A stretch of DNA of 64,000 nt from Halopseudomonas pelagia CL-AP6 (GTDB taxonomy: Bacteria > Pseudomonadota > Gammaproteobacteria > Pseudomonadales > Pseudomonadaceae), in NCBI RefSeq assembly GCF_000410875.1, contig NZ_AROI01000016.1, forward strand, positions 124,001 to 188,000. Reading direction: 5' to 3'. Shown here piece by piece: positions 8,810-20,800 of the stretch; positions within the stretch are counted from its first letter, which is position 1; each line of letters begins with the position of its first letter. Both the position numbers and the translations under genes were made by a program. The notes beneath the pieces were generated by a model, which was given only the letters and a program-made list of their open reading frames with translations, did no database searches and was not told where the DNA came from.

Positions 8810-11800
8810 TTACATAAGCAATCTGGCACGCTCTTCTGCGGTAAGCATATTCAGAGCCTGTTCATCCAGCTCACCGGCCCCCAATACCCGCACCAGATCG
8901 CCAGGTTGCTGTGCAGGGCTCAGGCTCGCTTCGTCATTGCCCCGCTCCATACGCTCCTCACCAAAGCTGAGTACCCGGGCGCTGAACACAGACGGCCTGC
9001 GCTGAGTGGTGCTCTGCCGTACCACGTCGTCCACCGCCTGCACCGCACTGGAAGCAGCAGCACTGGCAGCCGTCAGCGCACCGGTATTAACCGAAGCCAC
9101 CACCGGAATACCGCTCGACTCGCCCTGCACCTGAATGTTGGCGGCGTTGATTACCTGCAGCGCCGCGATATTCACGTTGCCCGACACCCGAATACCCGCC
9201 TCACCGGCGTCGATGGTTCCGAGCGGCGCCAGCAGGTCGATATCGCCTGGCGGCACCTCGGCAATCGGGTTGAGGGTTGCGATACCTGCACCGCTGCTGG
9301 GCACCACCGGTGCCAGACTGACGTTGCCCCAGTTATCGTATTCACGGCGCGGCGGGGTATAGACCACTGTGGTCTTCGAACCCCGACCGGCGTTGATATC
9401 GCCCTCGGCCGACCAGGCCAGAATATCGCCACCAAAGGTGGTCATGATCCGGCTCTGGCCGAGCAGAATGTCATCCAGCGAATAGAGCTGGATATCGCCC
9501 TGGCCACGGGTGATCACACCCGCCGTACCCGGAGGTGCTTCACCCTCGACGCCGAACACCTGCTGCCCACCCGGCGTCAGCATCTGGATGCCACCGCCAA
9601 CGTTGGTATGCACCCCCGCCCCGCCGTACATCAGAATATTGCCGCCGTAGGCAATCTCGTTACCGGCCACATCATGGGTCGGGAACAGCGCCGCGATAGC
9701 GTTACGGCCGCGCAGGTAACTGCCCTGGCGCAGACCATCCACCTCGTTGTACTCCCGGCCCGCAGCGCGCAGTTCAGCAAAGTAGACATCGCGAGCAAAG
9801 ATGCGCTGCTGCTCGGCCGACAAACCAGCGTACACCGCCAGCGCTTGCTCAGCATCGCCCTCAAAACCGTAACGCTCGCCCAGCCACTCGACCAGCTCGG
9901 CCTCATAGGTTTTGGCCACCTTGTCGTCCTGATCGGCCAGGGCCAACTCGGGATCAGCCAGGTTGAGCGGGTCCAGATAGTGTTCGGCAAAGCTCAGATA
10001 ATCCGCACCCTGCGCACCAAAACCGGCCTGCATGACAATGCCCGCACCGGGGCGTGCATCACCCGGCACCACCGGCCCCAGGCTGGTGACCGCCGCGCGG
10101 TCTTCCATCAGGATATTGCGCCCGGCCGTAATTTCCAGGGTGCCGGGGCCTGCCACATTGAAGCTGCTGTAGAGAACGTCGCGGCCAGCGGAAACGATGG
10201 AGACATCGTTGGGATCGTTGTGGACGAAGAGGTTGCCGGTGCTGGTGCCGACACCGATTACCGAGGATATGGCTGTAGGCTGCCCAAGTGGAGTGCCGGA
10301 GTTGACGATATCGCGCCCGGCCATCATCCATACCGGCCCGGCGGATTCGTACCAGGTCTGGCCCTGCCGGCCACTACCAGTAAATTGCAGCATTTCACCA
10401 GTACGTAGGCCGACGATGTCCTCGCCAGCATAGAATCGTGCCGGTTCAACACTGCCCCAATCAGCTCCCGCAGTGGTGTTGAGACCAAAGGCAAACAGCG
10501 GGAACATGGTGAATGTGGGGCGCAGGCTCTCAGCATGGTGATTGCTGACGATAATCTGCTCATTCGCATTCATGCCAGCAAACCCTGGATTGAACGGTGT
10601 GGGGATGGCCGCGAGGCTGGCCCCGGACTGATTGACCGCATAGCCGCCGGCATAGATGGAATCACCTGCCAGCATTTGCAGACTGCCATTGACTGAAGGC
10701 GCCAACAACAGGGAATAAGCGGTATTAAAAGTACCGTCTCCATACAGAGCAGAGGGACCCAGATACAGACTACCACTGGCCGCCACAGCACTCAGCTGCG
10801 AGGGGTAGACAAAGCGCCCATCGGTAGTGGAATAGTTATGCTCGGCATCCGGCTCAAGAGCAACAGTTAGGCCTACATCCCCAAGCTGGGTACTTGGCGT
10901 CAGATTGCCACCAGCCGACAGCAGGTTGATGGCAGTATTCTCCGTCCACAGCGAGAACCAAGCATAGCCACCGTATCCGTATTCTGTGCCATCTGCCAGA
11001 GTAAAGGCAGAGCTGGCCGGAGTGGAAACGCGCCCCGGATCGCCCGTGCCCGAGAGCACGAGATCGCCTCGGGCGTTCAGATTGGCCGCCGCATCGCCCA
11101 GCATCAGCACCGGGCCTCCGCTGGCGGCGCCCAAGGTAGAACCAAAGGGGTCCAAGGTGCGGGTTTCTTTCGCATCGTTACTATTCCAATTGCTGCCATA
11201 GTTCAACGCGATACCGCCCTGGTTGCCAGTCTGCATCTGCATACTGCCGCGCAAATTCACCAACACACCGTTTAGATCCAGATTAGTGATGTCCGTACGA
11301 GCCACCAAGCCGGGATTGAGGTCGCCGCCAATACGCACCCTTATATCTCCCCCACCGGTCAGCAACAGCTCACCATCGGCGGTAACTCGACCGCTATTTC
11401 CAACAGCCAGCATCAAGCCCTCGCTCCGCGGAGCATTTGCGAAATGACCAAGAGGGTTAATCAGGCCAGCATTGCCACCTACTTCAACCGTCAGGTCCCC
11501 ACCGCCCAACGTACCAATCCCCGTAAAGCCGACCAGTTCCGGCACCGCATCAGCCGACGCTATATCGACTTCAATGGCTGCATACTCGCCTACGTAGCTA
11601 CTATTGTAGAGATTGCTATTACCCGGTACATATGTACCAAAGTTTACCCACCAACTTGTAGGAACCCCTACGACATCAAGGTCCTTATCCGTTCCCTGGC
11701 GCCAGAGCCAATTGCCCAATTCGGAACTGGGACTCTGGGCCCGCAAATCTCGACCTATGCCATATGAAGAAAAAGCGCCCACTATGTCTCCGGTCAAATC

Positions 11801-14800
11801 ACCACCAGTCTTAATCAGAAGGTTTCCGCCTTGATCTGGATACCAAGCCGCATAGCTGCTGGTAGTTCCGCCGTTAACTAAATCCTCAAAGGCTTGGCCT
11901 ACCCCTGGCTGATTGCTCTTGCTGGTATTAAGAAAAGAGCCATCGCTGACTTGGCTGCGTGGCTGATTGAAGCCTCCCTCCTGCTCGCCCGTCCGGGAGG
12001 CGCTGGAAACACCAGCCGTATAAACTCCATACGGAGACTGCATACTGAAGTCACCGCCAGAGACTAGGCCCAAATCACCACTACCGGTGCGCAACACGCT
12101 GAAGTTTTGCGCAATAGGCAAGATCGAAGTTAAACCCCCTTTGATGATTTGCTCTGGTACTGCTGGAATTGGCTCTCCCAAGGATATGCAAAAACCATCG
12201 CTGCATAGTGACTCCCAATCTGCAGGGACCGGAGCGCCTGGTTCAAAACCAAAAAGGGCGCCCAAGTCATTCCATACGTATTGAACTCGATCACAGAACC
12301 CATCGGCACATAGAGACTCCCAGTCTGCAGAGACCGGAGTACCTGGCTCAAAACCGAAAAGCGCACCCATTTCATTCCAATACCATGCCCCACCTGGCTG
12401 CGCCGGTGTCCCCGGTATCACTGTCGTCTCGTGGACGTCATAAAACGAATAATGACTATCCGCCAGAACTATATTTCCCTTAGCATCAGCCCGCGTTGAA
12501 CGACTATCCGCAGCCTCCGTATCCGCCCCCGCCACAATCCGCATAGACCAAGACTGAGAGCCTTCCGGCAGCATGGCCGCCACCGCCCAATTTCTCCCTT
12601 GACGGTCACCATTGGCGAGACGCAGGGGCATGGAGATGGCCCCCTCCGGCAGCACCACCAGGGTTTCCGAGGGGATCAATCCACCCAAGGGGATGGCCAG
12701 ATCACTGGCAAGGATCAGCGTGCTTGGCAGTGCTGCTCCCTTGGGCCAGAGCATGGCTTGCAGACGGGTATTGCCGGTCAATAGGGTGCCGGCACCCAGC
12801 CGGGTATTGGATGGCAGGGTAACGGCACTGTCCAGAATGGTGCCGGCGGCATACAGCAGCTCGCCAGCAGCATCAAAGATCGGCGCATGCAGCACGGTAT
12901 CTGCCGGCAGGGTCAGAGCAGCATCCAGAACACCGTCCACCGGCAATTGGGTGCCCGCCGCAAACTGGGTAGCGCCAATCGGCAAGTCATAGTTCAGGGT
13001 CTTGCCGGCGGCAAACTCGGTTCCAGCAGCCAAAGTGACACCGGGGCCAGGCACCACCACATCGCCGCCATAGGCGATATAGCCGGGTGCCAGCACCCAG
13101 CCATTATCGTCCGGGGTGTCCGGCGGCGGTGCAAAACCATCGTTGATGCTGCCGTAGATATCCAGATCGCCCCCGGCGCGCAGCACCAGGTTACCCACCT
13201 CGCCCGAGCCGTAGGTGTCGGTCAGCGGGGTATGCGGGTTGAGGCTGGCATAGCGGTGACCGGAAAGGTCCAGATCACCACTGACGATCATATCGCCATC
13301 GGCCGTGGCACTGACGATCTCGACACCGGGGCGCAGGCGGAAGGCATCGGCATAGGCCGCGTTATTCAGCCCGGCCAGCTTGTTGTCCAGCAGCTGGTCA
13401 TTGCCCAGCGCAGCGGTGATAAAGGCGGTACTGTCAGCGTGCTTGGCATCCAGATAAGCCTGGTCGATGATCTGGTAGGGTCGGCCACTGGCGGCCTCGT
13501 CGGTGCCGTAGGCAGCATCGTCATAGCGTTGCACGGCATTCACGGCAATCGAGCGGGCACCCTGGATATCCAGACTGCCACTGGCGTCAATATCCACATC
13601 CCCGGCGGTGGCACCGCCCAAGCGCGGCGCATTCAGCTCTACCGTGCCACGGTCACGGCCATCATGCAGGCCGGGGTCGGCTTTGACGCGGGCATCATCG
13701 GTGCCGTGGCGCAGGTCAATACGGGCGCCATCGGCCAGCAACAGCTGGCCATCGCCGGAACTCAGCTCCACCACAGCGCGGTTGGGTGAATCGATAATCT
13801 TGCCGTAGCTGTCCAGCCGCAGGGTCTGGCCGTGGGCATCGAGCAGCGCATTACCGGTCAGGGTCAGGCCCTGTTTGCCAGCCAGGCGAATGCTACCGAC
13901 CCGCTCGCCACTGGCATCAATGGTACCGGCCACGGTGAGCTTGCCGCCGTCCACCGAGACACTGACATCATTGGCTTTAAGCTCATCACCAATGGTCAGG
14001 TCGCCCTGTTTGAGCTGGAAGTGGCGCATGCCCAGCACCTCGCCGTCATTCAGGCGCTGGTTGAGTGAAGCAAACTGATCGCTCAGGCTGCCACTGCCGC
14101 CCAGGCGCTGGGCACGAATATCCACGCCACCCGCCGCATAGGGCACCCAGGTGCCGCCAGCCTCGTAGAAACCGCTGGCGCTAGCAAGAATCTGCCCCTG
14201 CAAGACCACCAGCCCAGCGTTATCATCCAGCGCCGTGGCAGTCAGGCGACCAGCCTGGTTGTACTCGGCGGACAGGTCAATGGTCGAACCCGCCGCCTGA
14301 CGAATATCGCCAGTATGGCTTTGCAAGGTCACATCACCGCCCCAGCTGTACTGGGTGGCATCTTCATCATCATGGAATTCAATACTGCGTCCGGCCATAT
14401 CGACCTGCGCACCATCGGCCAGGGTCAGATCATCCTCGGCAGTCAATACCAGCTTGCCACTCGGGAGTACCACTGCGGTGTCCAGCAGCAGACTCTGGCC
14501 GGTAATGGCCAGCTCCGCGCCCAGCGCGTCGCTATCAACTGCCGCAGCAGTAGCACCCTCGGGTGCGGTAACAGCCACTGCACCACCGGCAGTAATATGA
14601 TTGACCGAGCCGGCGGCGCCAGTCAGCAGTGGCGTGAGGATATTCAGATTGCCGCCGCTGTAGCTGACACCTTCGCCAGGCACATAAGCGCCTTGGCTCT
14701 GGTACACAGCCAAGCTGCCCTTATTGTTGGCAGTAATGCGCTCACTGGCATTCAGGTTGAGGTTGGCAAAGCCCAGCGCCAGGCGGCCCAGGTCATCCAC

Positions 14801-17800
14801 ACCACTGGGCTGGCTAAAGAGACCGTAGCCGAATTCGATACGCTCGGCATCAATGGTCAGGCTGCCGCTGCCCGTACCGGCACCACCGGCCGCCACCGCA
14901 CCGGGGCGACCGTCCGCACCATTCCAGATCAGGTTGCTGGTCTGGATCAGAGCCACATCGTCAGCATCGCCATAACCGTAGATGGCCGGGGTGGTAAGCA
15001 GCAGGTTGTCCAGCAGTGATTCACCTTGGTCATCCAGGGTAGACAGGGTTACCGACTCATAAAAGTTCAGCGAATCACGGGCGGTCAACGACAGGGACTC
15101 CAGCGCTGGTGCACTGGTAGTGGTATCCCCCTGTAGCAATCGCTGCATCACATTCTGGTTGAGAGTCAGACCGGGAGTCAGTGCACCACGAGTGTTGGCG
15201 GTAGCCAAGGCTTCTGCACTACCGACATTGATACCGCCCATGGCCAGAGACAGATGGCGGGCACCATAACGTACCGAATCGTCGAGATCGAAGGCACCGT
15301 TGGTGGAAAAACCAATGGTACCTTCAGAGTAGAGTGTGGCAGTACCAGCACAGTCTACCTGCGTGCAACCACCAATCTGGATGGACCCCGAAAAGGACAT
15401 ATCCGTATCTGCTGCTGGGGCGAGCAAAGTCAGCTGGCCATTGGAAACAATCACGCCGGTGCTGGCTGAATAAAAATAACCATCAGTGGAGTCGAAGGAA
15501 GACTCGCCCTGGCCCAGGGTACTGATGCCGGCGCCATCTTCGATCACCAGGCTGCCGGCGCGGATATACTGCGTACCATCCTGCACACCCAGCACCACCT
15601 CGGGTGCGACCAACTGCGCTCCTGAGCGCAGAATCAGATCACGTGCCCCCGGTGCTAGATTGGCAATATTCGCCCCCTGCGAGCTACCCAGCGTTTCATA
15701 GGCGATATCAATATCACCCACCATCAGGCGCTTGGCACCCACGGCGTTAAGATCATCGGCGTAGACGGAAACACCCTGGAAGCCCTCGGTAGGCCCAGTG
15801 CCTGTCGCCAGTATTTCCAAGTTATCGTCATAGCCGACGGTCAGCGACAGTGTGCCGCCATAACCACCCTCGGCTGCATCGAATTGACCGATACCGTCAA
15901 AGGAGAAAGGCACCGCATCTTCATCAGCTGCCAGACGCAGGCGCAGAGTTTTGGCATCCGCCTCAATCATTGCCCTGGGCACACCGACGCGGGCTGCTTC
16001 GTTACGCACAAAGTCGGCATAACTCATTTCGTTATATTGCGAGTAACTGCGCAGCACATCGGCGGACGTAAGAATCAGCTGGCTGGCCAGACTGTCGCGA
16101 ATACCGGTGCCGGCCACCGACAAAGTGCCGGAGGCCGACCAGGAACCGTTACGCATGGCTTGAACCGGGGTGTTGGTGCCCTGACCGGCCTGGCCATTTA
16201 TCTCGACCCGATAGGCACCTGGCAGCAGAGCGTAAGTAGACGGCAACAAGGTGTATGTGCCCGCAGGCAGGCCGGGCACGCCATTACTAATGGTGACCTG
16301 CTGGCCGAGCATAGGGTCAGAAGCACCCATCTCGCCACCGCTAGCTCCAACACCTTGCACACCGGGCACTATGGCATAGATCGGGTTAGTGCTCAGTCCT
16401 GGCAGATTGAAACCATCCGCATCAATCTGCACCAGCGGGTTAAAACGGGCATCGGTGGAGCCACCACGCCCGGACACAAAGCCGGCACCGGTCAGCTCGC
16501 CGCCCCCAGACAGATCCAGTATGGCACCGTCCTGTACCTGTACCGTCTGCCCCACCAAGGTAACGCCGCCGCTCTGCACCGAACCTACTCCCCATAGCTG
16601 GGTTTGTTCGCCGTCATGCTCCCAGTTCAGCCCATCGACGCTACCGCCGTAGGGCATAATCAGACCAGCGCCACTGACCGAGGTAAGGCTGCCCGGCAGC
16701 AGGCTGACGGTTTCGGTATGGTAAAAACCAGCGCGCTCAGCACCCACTGAGATCGACCCGAGCGGTGCGCGCAGCACACCACCGTGATCAATCGTAGCTG
16801 CACCCAGAATCAGGCTACCAAAGGCCGAATAGGGTACGTCGGGCAGAGTGCTCGTCGTGTGGGCTAGAGTTAGTGTGCGCTGCGAGTCGAAATCACTATT
16901 AGGGCCATGCCAACCAGCATAGACTGTGGCCCTGGCGTCGGTACCGGGGTAAATCTGTGCTGCGGCCAGAGTCAGGTCAGCCGGGGTATACAGTGTGGTG
17001 CCGTTTGTGTTGCCGACCTGTACCGCTTTCAGCAAGCGTATATCGCCCTGGCTACGCAATATGACATCATCAAAGGCACGGCGGTCGATATCCGCCGGCA
17101 AGCCCTGCCCGGCCGCCGTACCGTCGTGCAAACCAAAAGTCAGGCTATCGCGAACCTCCAGCAAACCGGCATCTACTTGGAAACGACCTGCCGCAGGCTG
17201 TTCGGAGACACCTCCACGGGCGGTGGGTTGTATATAGGCATCCCCCGCTGTACTCATCCCCCCTGGGCCGGCCAAACGCATATAGGGTGCGACCAAAACC
17301 ACTTGGGTATCAGCCGAGGCGTTATCGGTAAGCGCCAGCGAACCCGAGTAAAGGTTCAGAGCCCGGCCCATAGACAGGGACAGATCACCGTCAAAGCTGA
17401 TAACACCGTTGCTGAGCAGCGATACGCTATCGAAGCCACCCGCAGTTATCTGGTCCGCACCCAGGCGTGCATGGCCATAGGCCAATTGATCGGCTACCTC
17501 GTCGGCTGTCATGCCAGGGTTAAACTGACTGTCACCAGCCTTCTGGCTCAGAACCATTTCCCTCGCCTGGCGCACCCGTTCGCCAGCACTGTTTCGTAGA
17601 TAACTGGGCGCTTCAAGCGCCACGGCCAGGTCACCACCTGCCGCCCCAACGCCACCGGCGTTGGCACGCAGCGTACCATCCAGATATAAACCGTTGCTGG
17701 AAGCCAGTGAAATACTGCCTCCATGGCTGACCACCGGAGTGGCAACCTGGCCCGGAATATCCAGCACTGCGCCAGCACCCGAGGCATCCAGCAGAGCGCC

Positions 17801-20800
17801 TTCGCGCACTACTACAAACAGACTCGATGCACTTGCTTGACCGGTAGCATGATCAATCTCGCCCCCGATCACTATATCGCCGCCGTTGCGCACCTGACCA
17901 TAGCGTTGGTCGCTCGCGCCCAGCCGCGTGACGGCGCGGGCGGCAGCATCCAGCACAGCGGTTTCGCCGATCCAGATGGAACGGCCATGACCAGCACTTT
18001 CAACTGGCCCGCTGACCGTACCTCCCATACTGACACCGCTTAACTCAATCTTTCCGCCCCAAGCATTTAGTGTGCCATCCACTGTCAACTGACCAATGCT
18101 GCGCAGGTCGATGGCTTGGCCGGGGTCAACATTGATTACTGCATTCTTGCCAACCTGTAGCCCCACAGCCGCCATATCACTAGCCGAGGATTGGGCGGTG
18201 CCGGCCTGCATCGCCAAGCTAGCACCGGCGCGCTGGGTCAGACGGCTGTGGGCCGGATCATCCAAGTACAATGGTGGCGTCCACGGCTGTAGCGCGGTGG
18301 GGTGGTTGCCGCCGGAGGCCAGGCTATGGGCCTGTTCGGCCAGACGCAATACCGGCATGCTAACGTTGACCTCGGTGCCTTCAGCCACGGTGACACCCTG
18401 CTTACCAATCACCTCATAGCTGCTGAATCCCTTTTCAAAAAAGTTGCCATTGAGCAGCAAGGTGCCTGCTTCTGGAGTCTGGCTGGTAGCTTCGCTGATC
18501 AATACCTTGTTGGCCTGCAGCCCCAGGCTACCGCCCCCTTCAACACCCTGGCCGCGCAACTCACCATCCAGCGTCAGGGAGCCGGTGGAGGCATTGGCGT
18601 GCAGGCTGGGTATTGAAGCCAACAGCAGATCACCACCCTGCCCGCCCTGCACACCGTCATCGCCATGCAAGGCCGCACCGGATGACACATCCATCAGGCT
18701 GCCCTGCGCCAGGGTAATATCACCCGTGGCCTGCACTGCGATATTGCCGCCGTGCAGATACGGCAGCTTGCTGGTGTTGGCCGGATCAAGTGACAGGTTG
18801 CTCCACAGGCCACTGGCATCCAGGGTGACGCCCTGCGCCACCTGCACTGTACCCACTGACGCCGAACGGTCCACCACATCGGATATGACACCATTGGTGG
18901 TGATCTGCGCCAGTGAATTGCCAACATGAATGCTGCCGGCGTGGGCGGTCAGATCGGCATTGACGGCCACATCGGTACCGTACAGGGTGACATCCCCGGC
19001 TGGGGCTACCTGCAGTGCGCCGTCCACGGTAATGCCTTGGGTGGCGGCAATCTTGAGCGCACCCAGCTCGAAGCCATTAAGCTGATCGCTATCCAGATAC
19101 AGGGTGCCGTTGCGCTCTTCGGGCAGAGCGGTGTCCAGCTCCAGCCCAGCGGCAATGCTATCGGCGGTATTGCCGAGAATGACGTTCCTGACGGTATTGC
19201 CGCTGGCGCCCAGGGCGTATTGCAGGGTGCCGCTGTCTTTTACGTAATAGGGTGTATAGGTGCCGACAATCAGTTGCGCGCCACGGGCTACGGCGTTCTG
19301 TGACTGGTGGTAACCGTCCAGCCCTTGCTGGGCGGCCTGGTTCTGGCGTTCGCCCTGGTAGGTATCGCCTACCAGTTGGCCTTCCAATACGGCATTGGCG
19401 GTGCCAACAATCAACTTGCCGGCATCCCGGCCGACGGTATAAGCCGATTCAAAGCGCTCACGGGGGGCCAGCAGTGGGTTGTAGTAATAGTCGGTCTGAC
19501 CCCAGCGTTCGCTGCTGTCTTTATAGCCCTGGTATACGCCGGTATACAGCAGATCACCGGGGGCTTTGCTCAATTCGTAAAGTCGGCCATCAGCACCCTT
19601 GAGCCAGGTTTGCTGAATGGTGCCGCTCTGTACATCCAGAGTGCCGCCGGAGAGGTTGATCTGTGAGTTTTGCTGGGTAACCAGCTCGTTACCGGTAAAG
19701 CTGACGGTGCCGCCTTGGGCCATCCATTCGCCGACGCCGTGGCCGGCGGTGCCAAGATAGCCGCCGACTTCCAGCAGGCCGCCGGCGGTATACCAACGGT
19801 CGCTTTCATAGCCATTGGTGCCAGCGGGCACGAATACCAGTTCGCGGGTATCGATCCAGACATCGGTGCTGTTGAGGTTACCGCTGTCACGGTTGGCGGT
19901 GGAATCCCGTTGCTCGTTGCCCTGGATATTGACCTTGACGGTATTGTTTTCCATGGCCACCTTGACCCCGGTGGCACCGGATACGTCGATGGTCGCACCG
20001 TCGCGCACGAGGGTGCGACTGGCGGCATCAACGGCGACTTGGCCGCCAGTGGCGATGGTGGTCGAGCCGGCCTGGAAATCCACGGTGCCGGTGCTGGTGA
20101 TTTCCACCAGCGACAGGTCGCGGCGGTATTTATCACCGGGGACAATATTCCGCTCGGTGTTATCGACCGCTGGCGCTTGCAGCCCATCGCGCTGGCCGTC
20201 GAGGGCAGTGGCATCGGACTCTTCCAGCAGGATAGCCGTGGTGGCGCCTTCGGCGAGGGTGACGTTGCCGCCTGTACCCGTGGCCTTCAGATGCACAGTG
20301 CCCCGGTTATGCACCGAGGTGCTGGCCAGGGCTACACCGGTCTGGGTGACCTGGTTGCCGGTCAGGGTAATATCGCCGGTGGCACTCTGGATAAGGCCGC
20401 TGTTGGTGACGCTACCGGTACCGGTGGTGGTGACCTCGTTACCACGGGTAGTGGAAGCCTGGTTGCCTGCGGTGCCCTGGCCGCGTTTGATGATAAAGCT
20501 GTCACCGCCGGCCAACAGGGTCTGACCGTTGGCAGTGGTGATGCTGCCGGCGTTATCCACGTCCTTGCCCAGCAACAATACGTAACCGCCGCCGGTGGTG
20601 GAGTTTGCTGATTCGGCGGTAGTGATTTGTGCGCCCTGCTCTACCGTGACGCTACCGGCCGCACCGGTGAAGGTGGCTGTGTTGTTCGTGCCGTACAGGC
20701 CATTGTTGGTGAACTGGGCGTCGCTGATATTGGCCGCTGCGGTGGCCAGGTTACGGACGTTGACCTGGCTGCTGCCGGAGAACACCACGCCGTTGGCGTT

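Noticed and set aside
8798-10408. Long forward frame of 536 codons antisense to the giant exoprotein gene
   Set aside because: It is a shadow of the GC-rich repeat coding strand; its product is a low-complexity His/Arg/Thr-rich sequence with no family likeness, and many similar shadows cover the same gene.
12181-12390. CRISPR-like repeat
   Set aside because: Only two adjacent copies in frame within a coding gene, no spacers; it is a coding tandem duplication.
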